DNA from: DATNPX01 sp036702975
GTDB taxonomy: Bacteria; Cyanobacteriota; Vampirovibrionia; Obscuribacterales; Obscuribacteraceae
Length of the DNA stretch: 64,000 nt
Assembly (NCBI GenBank): GCA_036702975.1
Contig: DATNPX010000034.1
Location: forward strand, 248,001 to 312,000
Direction of reading: 5' to 3'
Each line of letters begins with the position of its first letter. Position 1 is the first letter of the stretch. The notes beneath the pieces are model-generated. The model was not told where the DNA came from. It was given only the letters and a program-made list of their open reading frames with translations, and did not search any database. Shown here in pieces: positions 1 through 9,216 of the stretch. The translations under genes and the position numbers were made by a program.

Positions 1-1
1 A

Positions 2-1270
2 TTGGGTCAACAAATGAGTTACTCCAAAAGCATTGGTGAATGGCCTCAACCGCTTGGGTTGCAGCCTGGACCTTCCGGTGCGTTGCTATTACCTTATGGC
101 GATATTGCAAGCGCGCGAGAGATTGCCTTAAAACTGATAGCGGGAGAGATGGTGGAGTTACCTGACCAATGGCAGTTCTATCATCAGGCTGGGCAAGGGA
201 AGATCGACGAGGCTGTATGCAGCCTTAACTCGCTAGATCTCAATTCACTTTGCACTCAAGACCAATTCATTCTCAAATACAACCTTTTCGTTTTGAAGCC
301 CGATGCAGATCTCTATGCGGATCTCAAAAGCGAATGCACCGACCTATTAGCAAGAGCCTTGCTCGATGCTGCAGCATATATGCACGGGCTTTGCGACGTC
401 ACGGCAACACTCCAAAGTGTCGAAGCCGCAGGCGATCTTCAAGCCTACCTGCTATCGGTGCAAGCGCATAAAAGTCTGAGCGAAGGTAACAAAAAAGACG
501 GTTGTAGCATGCTCGAGAAGGCTGCAGCCAAGGCATCGCCTGTTTTTGCCGCAAGGCTTCATGGTGAGCTTGGTGCTCTGTACGCTGCCAGCCACGAACA
601 TGGTGAGCAGGCCATCGAACATCTAAGTCGAGCCGTCGATCTTCTCAAATCAACGATATTCGAAGAGCTGAAAGCAGAACTGGCCCTTGAGCTGGCAATA
701 TGCTGCCAGGCTCAGGCCGACGGTGACAGAAGCAAGCTTATTGCCGCCATCAATGCCTATCAGCAGGCACTTCTCTATTTCCGGAGGGAAGGACCGGGTC
801 CTCTCAACTACGGTCTTGCTCACATGAATTTGGCTCTTGTTTATCTGGCCATGCCGATGAATGATGAAGCTGAGAGACTTCGGCCGGCTATTGCGGTGCA
901 AAGTTTGCGCGAATCACTGAAAGTCTTCGATAAAGCGACGCACCCGCAGTTATGGGCGGCGGCGACGCTCAATCTCGCTAACGCTCTACAACACGTGCCT
1001 TCGACGCACAATGAAGCTAATCTCTGGGAAGCCGTTGCCTTATACCAAGATGTGCTCAGCGTGCGAACAAGCGATGATGCACACGCGTATGCAAGGGTGC
1101 TAGCTAATCTGGGCAATGCCCTTGCCCATCTTGGAGCCTTCAGCCGCGCTCAGCCTATCCTGCAAAAGGCCCTCTCTCTGTTTGATTTGCATGATAGTGA
1201 CAGCGCGCTTGCCGTGAGAGAACTTCTCGGCGATATCGAAAAACGGAGGTGCGAACTTGGAGATCTTTGA
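2..1270 (+). CDS. TPR-repeat protein of a hydrogenase accessory operon (5' end at window edge)
   Basis: About 420 residues, largely helical, with tetratricopeptide-like pairs of helices in the C-terminal two thirds (for example the segments around residues 185-215, 270-290 and 315-390 with the usual A/L/Y/A spacing). The reading frame is open to the left edge; TTG at 2 or ATG at 14 could start it, but the true start may lie outside the window. It overlaps the next gene by 14 bases, so it is in one transcription unit with the NifU/Rieske, NHL and hyp genes. TPR proteins with these neighbours accompany uptake [NiFe]-hydrogenase operons, where they are thought to be scaffolds or assembly helpers. 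The TPR call is fair; the hydrogenase role is inferred from context. Confidence 0.65.
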   Translation: MGQQMSYSKSIGEWPQPLGLQPGPSGALLLPYGDIASAREIALKLIAGEMVELPDQWQFYHQAGQGKIDEAVCSLNSLDLNSLCTQDQFILKYNLFVLKPDADLYADLKSECTDLLARALLDAAAYMHGLCDVTATLQSVEAAGDLQAYLLSVQAHKSLSEGNKKDGCSMLEKAAAKASPVFAARLHGELGALYAASHEHGEQAIEHLSRAVDLLKSTIFEELKAELALELAICCQAQADGDRSKLIAAINAYQQALLYFRREGPGPLNYGLAHMNLALVYLAMPMNDEAERLRPAIAVQSLRESLKVFDKATHPQLWAAATLNLANALQHVPSTHNEANLWEAVALYQDVLSVRTSDDAHAYARVLANLGNALAHLGAFSRAQPILQKALSLFDLHDSDSALAVRELLGDIEKRRCELGDL

Positions 1271-1631
1271 ACAGATGCTTTTCGAAGAGGTTTTGAACAG
1301 CGCCGTTTCTCGTTTCAGTGAGCGAATAGTGCAGCGGTGTGAGGGCGCAGAGCGGGCCCTCGTCATTCTCAAGAGCGATCCCGAATCTGATGGCGTCTGG
1401 CTCTCTAAGTTCATGGAAAATTTCTTGGCCGATAGCTTGCTGAATTCGACCGCCGGAGCGGCGTTCATGTTGCAAGCACTGGAAAAACGGAGACCATCGC
1501 GGCAGTATGATGGTACTGCAGGTGAGATTATGCAGAAAATGGCCTCAGATATTTTTGCTGAGTTGGTCAGACAGAAAACAATCGAAAGTCTGGAGCAGTC
1601 GGTCGCTTTTGGAGGCGTGGGACAGAAGTGA
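1257..1631 (+). CDS. small conserved-context protein of the hydrogenase accessory operon, unknown function
   Basis: A 124-residue, mostly helical soluble protein that I do not recognise. The start is TTG at 1257, chosen because a clear GGAGG lies 8 bases upstream inside the end of the TPR gene. Its stop overlaps the GTG start of the NifU/Rieske gene (GTGA). No cysteine pairs, signal peptide or membrane segment are visible. The tight coupling on both sides says it is translated with its neighbours and probably acts with them, but no activity can be assigned. Confidence 0.7.
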   Translation: MEIFEQMLFEEVLNSAVSRFSERIVQRCEGAERALVILKSDPESDGVWLSKFMENFLADSLLNSTAGAAFMLQALEKRRPSRQYDGTAGEIMQKMASDIFAELVRQKTIESLEQSVAFGGVGQK

Positions 1632-2530
1632 ATAAACCCGTCGATGAGCAGCTCGATGAGCGCGTCAAGAGTGCGGTCAACGACCAGGCACCAATGGCGA
1701 CACTAGAGCGTCTGGCTCTTGCGGTAGACAACGCTATCAAGGCAGTAAAAGAGCTTGATGAAGGACCGCAGGCGGTGGCCACTAATTTGAAAGATGCTCT
1801 CGAGGCTTTTCACAAAGAGGGTCTGGTCACACTCGTAAGCTCGATCAAAGCTGATCAAAGAGGAAAGGAGTTACTGGTAGCAGCTCTGGAAAAACCTGCG
1901 GTCTATGCTCTTCTTTCCATGCACGGAATTATCAAAAAGCCACTTTTTGCCAGAGTGCTTGAAGTGCTGGAAACAGTAAAACCGGCACTGGCTGCCCATG
2001 GAGGAGATATCGAGCTGGTCGACGTCTACGACAATGTGGCCTATGTCAGAATGCATGGAGCCTGCGTCGGTTGCTCCATGAGCGCAGCCACATTGCGCGA
2101 CGGGGTGGAAGAAGCGGTGAGAGCACGCGTGCCTGAGATAAGCCGAGTAGAAGAGTTGCGCGATGTAGCTGTTTCTGGCTTCCTCACAATTGACAATGCC
2201 AGGGGCGACGCTAAAGACCTGGGCTGGCACGAAGGTCCGGAGGTGACTTCCATTAAGGATGGAACTGTATATTATCTGCAATCTGCAAGGGCGATAATCA
2301 CACATACCGATGGCAAGCTCTTTGCTTATCGCAACTCTTGCCCGCACATGGGGCTGCCCCTCGATGGTGGAAGCATAGCTGCGTCCGGTTCACACCTGAC
2401 TCTTACTTGTCCGGCACACGGTTTTCAGTTTACACTCGCCTCCGGTGAATGCCTGACCGCACCGCAAGTACAGCTCGAGCCCTTTCCATTGAAAGTAGTG
2501 GATGGGCGCATATGGGTCAGACCGGCATGA
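1628..2530 (+). CDS. NifU-like [Fe-S] / Rieske [2Fe-2S] fusion protein of a hydrogenase operon
   Basis: 300 residues with three parts: a helical N-terminus (1-100), a NifU C-terminal-type domain (about 105-180) with its CxxC at Cys146/Cys149 (motif ACVGCS), and a Rieske domain (about 195-300) with CPH at 238-240 and CPAH at 261-264, the two Cys and two His that bind a [2Fe-2S] cluster. It starts at GTG 1628, overlapping the upstream stop, and its own stop overlaps the NHL gene (ATGA). No signal peptide, so cytoplasmic. Fusions of this kind (HucE-like) sit in operons of group 2a and 1h uptake hydrogenases, where an electron-transfer role from hydrogenase to the respiratory chain has been proposed. 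Domain calls are strong; the partner hydrogenase is not in the window. Confidence 0.88.
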   Translation: MNKPVDEQLDERVKSAVNDQAPMATLERLALAVDNAIKAVKELDEGPQAVATNLKDALEAFHKEGLVTLVSSIKADQRGKELLVAALEKPAVYALLSMHGIIKKPLFARVLEVLETVKPALAAHGGDIELVDVYDNVAYVRMHGACVGCSMSAATLRDGVEEAVRARVPEISRVEELRDVAVSGFLTIDNARGDAKDLGWHEGPEVTSIKDGTVYYLQSARAIITHTDGKLFAYRNSCPHMGLPLDGGSIAASGSHLTLTCPAHGFQFTLASGECLTAPQVQLEPFPLKVVDGRIWVRPA

Positions 2531-3690
2531 CTCAGATGCTCAGTGCTCGATGCCGGGGGTGGTTAGGAGCGCCGGCAACATATGGCATGGCGCTGCCGGA
2601 GGCGAAACCGACGGCTTCGCAGATGTACTGTCCCCGGGGCGTATACATCGATTCGCGCTTTATTCTCGTGAATGACTCCGGCAACCATAGATTGCTTGGC
2701 TGGAAGATAGACAAAGGCTTACCCGCACGACACAGCGAAGCTGACTTCGTGGTGGGGCAGCCGGATTTTCTCAGTGAGGGTGCGAAATTATTGCACCTGC
2801 CCACCGGGCTTACGATGGTCGACCAGATCTTACTAATTGCTGATGCGTGGCACCATCGCGTTTTAGGCTGGTATAGCCTTCCGCAAAACGGTGAAGAACC
2901 TGACTTCATCATCGGTCAAAAAGACATGCAATCGACCGAGCCCAATCGTGGCCGACCCGGCAACCGTCCAGGAGCGGACAGCCTCTACTGGCCTTACGGT
3001 CTAGCTTATATCGACGGGTATCTCTATGTTGCCGATACTGGTAATCGCAGAGTGCTTTTCTGGAAAGGTATCCCGAAAACAGGAGAGGCTGCTCACGGAA
3101 TAATCGGTCAGGACTGCTTCGAAAACAATGAGGAAAATCGCGGCGCCATTGGTCCAGCCAGCTTTCGCTGGGCACACGATATCGCCGGCAGCAATCGCCT
3201 TTTGCTGGTAGCAGACGCTGGCAATCACCGTATTCTTGGCTTTGCAACCGGCTCTTCCACCAGCGGGGCAGTGACAACAAAAGAGCCTTTCTCGCAAGCT
3301 CCGGCATCCCTTTTGCTCGGTCAAAAGGAGTTCGACCAGACAGAAGAATATCCGTACCGCCCCCAGAGTGCATCATCTTTGCGTTTTCCCTACGGACTCA
3401 GTTATCTTCCTGCCGGCAACGGCGAAAAAGCTTTGTTAGCTGTTGCCGACACGGCAAATAACCGGGTGCTTATCTTTGAGGATCTTCCGGACAAAGGGCG
3501 TTATCTTCAGGCGCGGACGGTAATCGGTCAGCCCGACTTCGCCGCCAATGGCGAAAACAACTGGAAGGCTGTTACTGAAGATAGCTTGTGCTGGCCTTAT
3601 GGACTGCACCTGCATCGCTTTGATGATGGCACGCGTATCCTGGCTGTAGCGGATTCCGGCAATAACCGGATAATGCTCTGGCAGATATGA
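2527..3690 (+). CDS. NHL-repeat six-bladed beta-propeller protein
   Basis: Start set to ATG 2527, which overlaps the upstream stop (ATGA); a longer in-frame ATG at 2449 would overlap the Rieske gene by 82 bases and adds unrelated sequence. The 387 residues hold six blades with the NHL signature, e.g. VADTGNRRVLFW, VADAGNHRILGF, VADTANNRVLIF and VADSGNNRIMLW, each preceded by a WPYGL-like strand. No export signal is seen. NHL propellers are usually binding platforms. NHL proteins next to TPR and NifU/Rieske genes are a recurrent set in high-affinity uptake hydrogenase clusters; the precise function is not known to me. Confidence 0.88.
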   Translation: MTQMLSARCRGWLGAPATYGMALPEAKPTASQMYCPRGVYIDSRFILVNDSGNHRLLGWKIDKGLPARHSEADFVVGQPDFLSEGAKLLHLPTGLTMVDQILLIADAWHHRVLGWYSLPQNGEEPDFIIGQKDMQSTEPNRGRPGNRPGADSLYWPYGLAYIDGYLYVADTGNRRVLFWKGIPKTGEAAHGIIGQDCFENNEENRGAIGPASFRWAHDIAGSNRLLLVADAGNHRILGFATGSSTSGAVTTKEPFSQAPASLLLGQKEFDQTEEYPYRPQSASSLRFPYGLSYLPAGNGEKALLAVADTANNRVLIFEDLPDKGRYLQARTVIGQPDFAANGENNWKAVTEDSLCWPYGLHLHRFDDGTRILAVADSGNNRIMLWQI

Positions 3691-3747
3691 CGGTGTAAAC
3701 AGCGTCTCGGTAATTAGATACAATGGTAAAAACAAAAGAGTAGTCAA

Positions 3748-4041
3748 ATGTGTCTTGCTATACCCGGAAAAATTGAGTCCTTTGTCGATGTGGAGAGGCA
3801 CTTTGCCAGGGCCGATATTGGCGGAGTAAAACGCCAGATTAACGTTGACCTGCTCCGCGAGGATGGTATCGAAATTGGTGACTGGGTATTGATTCACGTC
3901 GGCTTCGCCATGAGCAAAATAAGCGAGGAACAAGCGAAGGAGCAATTTGAAATACTTATGACATTGGGAGAGTCCATGCAATCGAACGAAGAGGCCAGAG
4001 GCTACAGCTTTGACTTCAGCAACTCAGAGGCCGAGAGATGA
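3748..4041 (+). CDS. hypC: [NiFe]-hydrogenase maturation chaperone HypC
   Basis: 97 residues starting with the diagnostic MCLAIPGK; Cys2 is the residue that binds iron and the hydrogenase large-subunit precursor. HypC works with HypD to carry the Fe(CN)2CO centre to the apo large subunit. The C-terminal 20 residues beyond the usual domain are polar and variable. There is a 57-base gap after the NHL gene, which may contain a secondary promoter, and 3 bases to hypD. No strong Shine-Dalgarno is seen. It could serve both HoxH and any hydrogenase left of the window. Confidence 0.95.
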   Translation: MCLAIPGKIESFVDVERHFARADIGGVKRQINVDLLREDGIEIGDWVLIHVGFAMSKISEEQAKEQFEILMTLGESMQSNEEARGYSFDFSNSEAER

Positions 4042-4044
4042 CCG

Positions 4045-5181
4045 ATGAAATTCGTCGACGAATATCGTAATCCGGAGATCATCAAAGAGCTTGCTGAAAA
4101 GATAAGACAAGCTATGGGTGACGAGCACTATCGGGTAATGGAGGTTTGCGGCGGTCATACCCACTCCATTTACCGCTTCGGGCTGCAACAACTTTTGCCG
4201 GAAAAGCTGGAGCTTTTTCACGGTCCGGGTTGTCCGGTTTGCATTCTGCCAATGGATAGAGTCGATGAAGGTCTGGCTATCGCCGCCGATCCTAGAGTCA
4301 TTCTGACAGCCTATGGCGACATGATGAGAGTGCCTGGCTACAATGGCAGCCCTCTCGAACTTAAAGCCAGCGGACTCGATATTCGCATGGTCTACTCGCC
4401 GCTCGACGCGCTCAAGTTAGCGGAGAAAAATCCCGAAAGAGAGGTTGTCTTTTTCGCTATCGGTTTTGAGACGACAGCTCCGGCCACCGCACTCACTGTC
4501 TTAAAAGCAAGAGAGCTAGGCCTGGCGAATTTTACTGTTTTCATCAATCACGTAACGGTGTTGCCGCCGATGAAAGCCGTGCTGTCTGATCCAAAACTTG
4601 AAATCGACGGCTTCATCGGTCCCGGTCATGTTGCCACCGTAATTGGTGCTCAAAGTTATGAGGAGATTGCCCGAGACTACAAAAAACCTGTGGTTGTATC
4701 GGGCTTTGAGCCGGTCGACATCATGGAATCGCTCCTCATGCTAGTGAAGCAGCTCCGCGCCAAAGAAGCGAAGGTGCAAAATCAATATACTCGTGTTGTG
4801 CCAGAAAAACCGAATGCATCAGCATCAAAAGTGCTGTCTGAAGTGTTTGAACTGAGAGACAGTTTCGAATGGCGCGGTCTCGGTCAAATTCCTTTCTCTG
4901 CAGTAAAGTTACGAAAACAGTACGAGATCTTTGACGCCGAGGTAAGATTCGCCGATATTTTGAGCAAGGTGAAGAATGGAAGACCTGTGCGTCTCGACGC
5001 ACCATGCGGAGATGTGCTCAAGGGCTTAATCAAGCCGCACCAATGCAAACTGTTCGGGAAAGAATGCACACCGGAGGAGCCTATCGGCGCTCTTATGGTA
5101 TCGTCGGAAGGCGCCTGCGCTGCTCACTATAACTATGCTCGGGAGAAGCCAGAGAAAAAGGCTAGCGTATCAGGTGGTTGA
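4045..5181 (+). CDS. hypD: [NiFe]-hydrogenase maturation protein HypD
   Basis: 378 residues, usual length for the family. Conserved motifs are visible: CGGHTH (Cys35), GPGCPVC (Cys63/Cys66), FAIGFETTAPATA, GFIGPGHV and the C-terminal Cys set (APCGD, HQCKLFGKEC, EGACAAHY) that binds the [4Fe-4S] cluster. HypD assembles the Fe(CN)2CO moiety with HypC, taking cyanide from HypE. Its stop overlaps the likely GTG start of hypE. Confidence 0.96.
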   Translation: MKFVDEYRNPEIIKELAEKIRQAMGDEHYRVMEVCGGHTHSIYRFGLQQLLPEKLELFHGPGCPVCILPMDRVDEGLAIAADPRVILTAYGDMMRVPGYNGSPLELKASGLDIRMVYSPLDALKLAEKNPEREVVFFAIGFETTAPATALTVLKARELGLANFTVFINHVTVLPPMKAVLSDPKLEIDGFIGPGHVATVIGAQSYEEIARDYKKPVVVSGFEPVDIMESLLMLVKQLRAKEAKVQNQYTRVVPEKPNASASKVLSEVFELRDSFEWRGLGQIPFSAVKLRKQYEIFDAEVRFADILSKVKNGRPVRLDAPCGDVLKGLIKPHQCKLFGKECTPEEPIGALMVSSEGACAAHYNYAREKPEKKASVSGG

Positions 5182-6199
5182 AGAATTTCGCAGCAAACAG
5201 ATCGAACTCGCGCACGGCTCCGGCGGCACGGCAAGCCGCAGGTTAGTAGAGGAGTTGATATTACCGCATTTGCGCAACCCGATTCTGGAGAGGCTGACTG
5301 ATTCAGCCCTGGTTCCCTTTGGCGATGCCGGTACAGTGGCTGTCACCGCCGATAGCTTTGTAGTCAGCCCGCTCCGCTTTGCCGGCGGCAGCATCGGTAC
5401 TCTGGCCGTAAATGGCACGGTTAACGACCTGGCTGTCTCCGGCGCAAGACCGATAGCGCTCGTCTGTACACTGATACTGGAGGCTGGTTTGCCCACTGCA
5501 ACGCTAGACGCCGAGCTGGCCGCGATGGCTAAGGCCAGTCAGGCAGCAGGAGTGCCGATAGTAGGCGGCGATACAAAAGTCGTCGAACATGGGAAGGCGG
5601 ATGGGCTTTACATCACGACAGCCGGTATCGGCTTGCCGATTGCCGGCGTCAAATTAGATGCTCGCTCGGCTAAAGCCGGTGACAAGGTGATCTTGAGCGG
5701 GCCCATTGGCGATCATGGCATTACCATTTTGCTTGCGCGGGGTGAGCTCGATATGGAAGCCGACATAGCCAGTGACTGCCGTTCTGTCTGGCCGATGGTG
5801 GAGGCTATCATTGCTGCCGCCGCTAGCCAAATTCGCTGGATGCGCGATCCGACAAGGGGCGGTCTCGCCTCTGCACTGAACGAGTTCGCGCGCGCCAGTG
5901 GATTTTGCGTTACATTGCAAGAGGAGCTACTGCCGGTGCGCGACCAAGTGCGCGGAGCTTGTGAACTGCTTGGATTGGACGTTCTGCACGTGGCTAATGA
6001 GGGTCAATTTCTGGCCATTGTGGCACCGGGCGCGGCCGCCAGGGCGCTCGAGGCGATGCGCGCCACCGAACATGGTGCTGCGGCAGCGATCATTGGAGAA
6101 GTGCAAGAGGGAGCGCCTTGCCTGGAAGTAGTCACCGCTCATGGCTCGTCGCGCGTCGTGGATATGCTGGTAGGCGATCAGTTGCCCCGCATCTGTTGA
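5174..6199 (+). CDS. hypE: [NiFe]-hydrogenase maturation protein HypE (thiocarbamoyl dehydratase)
   Basis: AIR synthase-like protein of about 342 residues that dehydrates the C-terminal thiocarboxamide to thiocyanate for the Fe cyanide ligands. The N-terminus has the family LAHGSGG motif and the C-terminus ends in PRIC, with the terminal Cys that carries the carbamoyl group. Start chosen as GTG 5174, overlapping the hypD stop; ATG 5135 is in frame but would overlap hypD by 47 bases and precede the normal N-terminus. Other motifs: VGGDTKV and DPTRGGLA. Eighteen bases separate it from hypF. Confidence 0.94.
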   Translation: MVEEFRSKQIELAHGSGGTASRRLVEELILPHLRNPILERLTDSALVPFGDAGTVAVTADSFVVSPLRFAGGSIGTLAVNGTVNDLAVSGARPIALVCTLILEAGLPTATLDAELAAMAKASQAAGVPIVGGDTKVVEHGKADGLYITTAGIGLPIAGVKLDARSAKAGDKVILSGPIGDHGITILLARGELDMEADIASDCRSVWPMVEAIIAAAASQIRWMRDPTRGGLASALNEFARASGFCVTLQEELLPVRDQVRGACELLGLDVLHVANEGQFLAIVAPGAAARALEAMRATEHGAAAAIIGEVQEGAPCLEVVTAHGSSRVVDMLVGDQLPRIC

Positions 6200-6217
6200 C
6201 GGAGCGGCAAGGTCGCT

Positions 6218-8509
6218 ATGAGCACAAGAGTGAGAGTGGAAGGGATAGTACAAGGGGTTGGATTTCGGCCCTTCGTCTACCTTCTCGCCCGAGAGATCGG
6301 CCTGTGTGGCTGGGTCTTGAATGACGCACTCGGTGTCGAGATACAACTCGACGGCCAAGAAGAGCAGATCGAAGAGTTTCTTCTCAAGTTGCCGGCACAG
6401 GCACCGCAAGCGGCAAAGATAGAGAAGATAAGCAGAAACTCGGCACCGCCATCTGGTTTCAGTGACTTCCGCATCGTAGAGAGCCGGCAAACCCAAGGAC
6501 TTGTAACAACACGCATATCGCCGGATCTAGCTACTTGCGAAAGTTGTCTCAAAGAACTCTTTCGGCCGGACGACCGTCATTATCAATATCCCTACGTCAA
6601 TTGCACACATTGCGGTCCGCGCTTTTCGATAATAAAAAGTCTGCCTTACGATCGCATCGCTACAACTATGAGTTCCTGGAAGATGTGCCAGAGATGCCGG
6701 GCAGGCTACGAGGACCCTTCAGACAGGCGATTCCATGCACAGCCTGTAGCTTGTGCGCAGTGCGGACCAAATTATTATTTGACGACAAGCCAGGCGAATG
6801 CCGGCACAACAGACTGTGCACGAGGAATTGATGCTATTGCTCGGGCCGCAGCACTGCTCAGGGATGGAAAGATAGTGGCGCTCAAAGGCATCGGCGGTTA
6901 TCATCTGGCAGTTGATGCCACCAACAGCGAAGCACTATCTCAATTGCGCTTGCGCAAATATCGCAAAGACAAGCCGTTTGCTTTGATGGTCGACAATCTC
7001 GAGCGAGCGCAGATGTTTGCCCACCTGAGCAGTCAAGCAAAAACACTTCTCTCAAGCAGCGCCCGACCAATCGTGCTGGCTCCGGTGAAAGAAGAATGCG
7101 ATCTGCCGCTTCATCTGATTGCGCCCGACAACCTGGATCTGGGCTTAATGCTCCCTTATACTCCACTGCATCATCTGCTTTTTGCAGAGGGGGCACCATC
7201 TGCAATAGTTTTGACCAGCGCAAACAAGTCCAGTGAGCCTTTGGCTTACGAAGACGACAGTGCCCGTCAAGAACTAGACGGTATAGCCGATATGTTTCTT
7301 GTTGGTCAAAGAGCTATACAACGAAGGATAGATGATTCAGTCATAGCCACGAGCCGGCACTCCAGTCATGTTGTTCGACGAGCGCGCGGGCTGGCACCAG
7401 GTATAGTGGCTATGGTGCCCACCCAGCAAACTGTGCTAGCCCTGGGAGCAGATTTGAAGAACACTATTGCGCTGGTTGTGGCCGGCCAGGCAATTGTAAG
7501 CCAGTACATCGGAGACCTGGAGTACGCAGCTTGCCGGCGGGCCTTTACCGAAACAATAGATGATTTTTGCAATATGTACACAGTAGATAGAGACAAATTG
7601 CTGATTGCTTGCGACAAACATCCGCAATACGTTTCGACGCGCTTTGCCGCAGAGCTGGAAGGGACGCCTGTCTTAGTGCAGCACCATCAGGCCCATGTGG
7701 CCTCCGTTTTGGCTGAAAGTGGGATGTATTCGGATAAAGTCATTGGTATCGCATTTGATGGCACAGGCTGGGGTGATGATGAGGCAATCTGGGGAGGAGA
7801 GTTCTTCATTGGCTCAATCCAGGCAGGCTTCCGCAGAGTGGCGTCCTTGCAGTACGCCAGTATGCCCGGAGGAGACGCTGCTGCCAAGTTCCCTCCTCAA
7901 GCGCTTGCAGGCTTTCTTGCCAGCGCCGGCTATACCGATGCTATCAGTTACATGGAACGTTTTTTTTCACCGCGCTTCAAGCACGCCTGCCAGGCTGCAG
8001 CGAAAAATCTACGCACCTGGCCGTCGAGCTCGATAGGCCGCTTATTCGACGCGGCCGCGGCTGTGGCCGGATTCGACAGGGAGATAACTTTTGAAGCACA
8101 GGCAGCTATATGGCTCGAACACCAGGCTCGACGCAGCATAAGCGCCAGAGCTTATCCTTTCAGCGTTGACCGCAGTCAGAATGGCGACAGGTGGGAACTT
8201 GGCTGGCACGAGGCCCTTAGGGCGATGGTCGATGACAAAAAGTCCGGGCTTTCAGCAAACGAGATGTCCAGAGCTTTTCACAACGGTCTTGCAGCAGGAA
8301 CCATAGACCTGGCAACCAGGCTTTGTGAGGAGCATGGTGTAAGTAAAATCGCCATTTCCGGTGGAGTAATGCAAAACATGCTCTTCTTCGATACCCTACT
8401 TACGCAGTTTGAAAGTCGAAAAATTCAGGTCTTTTGGAATGAGAAAGTGCCGTGCAACGATGGCGGGCTAAGCCTGGGGCAAGCGGCCATTGCCTGCTAC
8501 AGGCAGTGA
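6218..8509 (+). CDS. hypF: [NiFe]-hydrogenase maturation carbamoyltransferase HypF
   Basis: 763 residues with the complete HypF layout: acylphosphatase-like domain (1-90, motif VQGVGFRPFVY), two zinc-finger-like CxxC pairs (Cys107/110-129/132 and Cys157/160-179/182), a YrdC-like domain (about 200-385, GIGGYHLA and KDKPFALMV) and a C-terminal Kae1-like domain (HHQAHVASVLAE, FDGTGWGDDEAIWGGEF, SGGVMQN). It makes carbamoyl-adenylate from carbamoyl phosphate and ATP and loads HypE. It is the last gene of the + strand operon. hypA and hypB are not seen in this window, so nickel insertion genes must be elsewhere or upstream. Confidence 0.97.
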   Translation: MSTRVRVEGIVQGVGFRPFVYLLAREIGLCGWVLNDALGVEIQLDGQEEQIEEFLLKLPAQAPQAAKIEKISRNSAPPSGFSDFRIVESRQTQGLVTTRISPDLATCESCLKELFRPDDRHYQYPYVNCTHCGPRFSIIKSLPYDRIATTMSSWKMCQRCRAGYEDPSDRRFHAQPVACAQCGPNYYLTTSQANAGTTDCARGIDAIARAAALLRDGKIVALKGIGGYHLAVDATNSEALSQLRLRKYRKDKPFALMVDNLERAQMFAHLSSQAKTLLSSSARPIVLAPVKEECDLPLHLIAPDNLDLGLMLPYTPLHHLLFAEGAPSAIVLTSANKSSEPLAYEDDSARQELDGIADMFLVGQRAIQRRIDDSVIATSRHSSHVVRRARGLAPGIVAMVPTQQTVLALGADLKNTIALVVAGQAIVSQYIGDLEYAACRRAFTETIDDFCNMYTVDRDKLLIACDKHPQYVSTRFAAELEGTPVLVQHHQAHVASVLAESGMYSDKVIGIAFDGTGWGDDEAIWGGEFFIGSIQAGFRRVASLQYASMPGGDAAAKFPPQALAGFLASAGYTDAISYMERFFSPRFKHACQAAAKNLRTWPSSSIGRLFDAAAAVAGFDREITFEAQAAIWLEHQARRSISARAYPFSVDRSQNGDRWELGWHEALRAMVDDKKSGLSANEMSRAFHNGLAAGTIDLATRLCEEHGVSKIAISGGVMQNMLFFDTLLTQFESRKIQVFWNEKVPCNDGGLSLGQAAIACYRQ

Positions 8510-8791
8510 CAAAAGTCACCAATGCCCGCAATCGGTCATCGTAATCCGCTCTGGGCAGCTCATGACACTGCTGATAAAGTCACAGGAATTGTGATGATTG
8601 GTCCGAACTCGCAAACAGCCAACTTCACCGAAAATACTCAACTCTAGCTGGTCTGAAACCGCCAAACTTAGATACTTCGAAAGAATGATGTCTGATAGAG
8701 CAGACAATTGTAGGATCGTTAAAGGCTGGGATAGCAAAACGGGACGTCATTTTCGGCTATGTAATGCTCAATCCTCATTAAAAGGAAGCCA

Positions 8792-9193
8792 ATGTCGCTG
8801 AGATTTCCAAACGCCCGTCTTCATATTCACGAACTGTTGTCAGCTGAAGACACAAGGGATGGCGAGGCGCTGGCACAAGGCGCGCGCGATTTTGGATTGA
8901 TCAGCGATGAGCATTTGACAGAGATCACGTCTGCTTGCTCTGATTCAGCTTGTAATTGTCTACAAGTCGGCAAGCAGATTTTGGTCCGATATCTGGAAAC
9001 TGCAGCACCAGCGAAAGATCCAAAACGCATTGACTCGGCAGCAATCTGGAAGGACATCGAACAGTCCCTCAAAGTTTTCGTCACTCGAGCTGATTGCGGA
9101 GAGTGCGATCCGGGGGCTTTTCAGACAAAATGCCTGAAGCTGGCACCTGCGCTTTTTGACATAATACTTCAGCAGATCGGTCGTTATTTTTGA
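8792..9193 (+). CDS. hypothetical cysteine-containing small protein
   Basis: 133 residues, unrecognised. It has an AAGGA ribosome site 6-10 bases before ATG 8792 and normal codon use, so it is probably real. Cysteines are grouped (CSDSACNC near residue 50, CGEC near 100, one further Cys), which could bind metal or form disulfides, but no known motif is met. It lies between hypF and the globin kinase and converges on the kinase gene. The 282 bases before it carry no gene I can support and may hold its promoter. Confidence 0.55.
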   Translation: MSLRFPNARLHIHELLSAEDTRDGEALAQGARDFGLISDEHLTEITSACSDSACNCLQVGKQILVRYLETAAPAKDPKRIDSAAIWKDIEQSLKVFVTRADCGECDPGAFQTKCLKLAPALFDIILQQIGRYF

Positions 9194-9216
9194 GATTGAA
9201 CTTCGCTTGCGGCACA

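Noticed and set aside
3436..3981. 181-codon - strand open frame across the NHL/hypC region
   Set aside because: Antisense to two well-supported genes, no ribosome site or motif.
5927..6496. 189-codon - strand open frame across hypE/hypF
   Set aside because: Shadow of the hyp genes; composition not protein-like.
8506..8520. Terminator after hypF (GTGAC-aaaa-GTCAC)
   Set aside because: Stem of only five bases without a T tract.
8598..8801. 67-codon + strand frame before the 8792 gene
   Set aside because: Overlaps the better supported start at 8792 in another frame; no motif.
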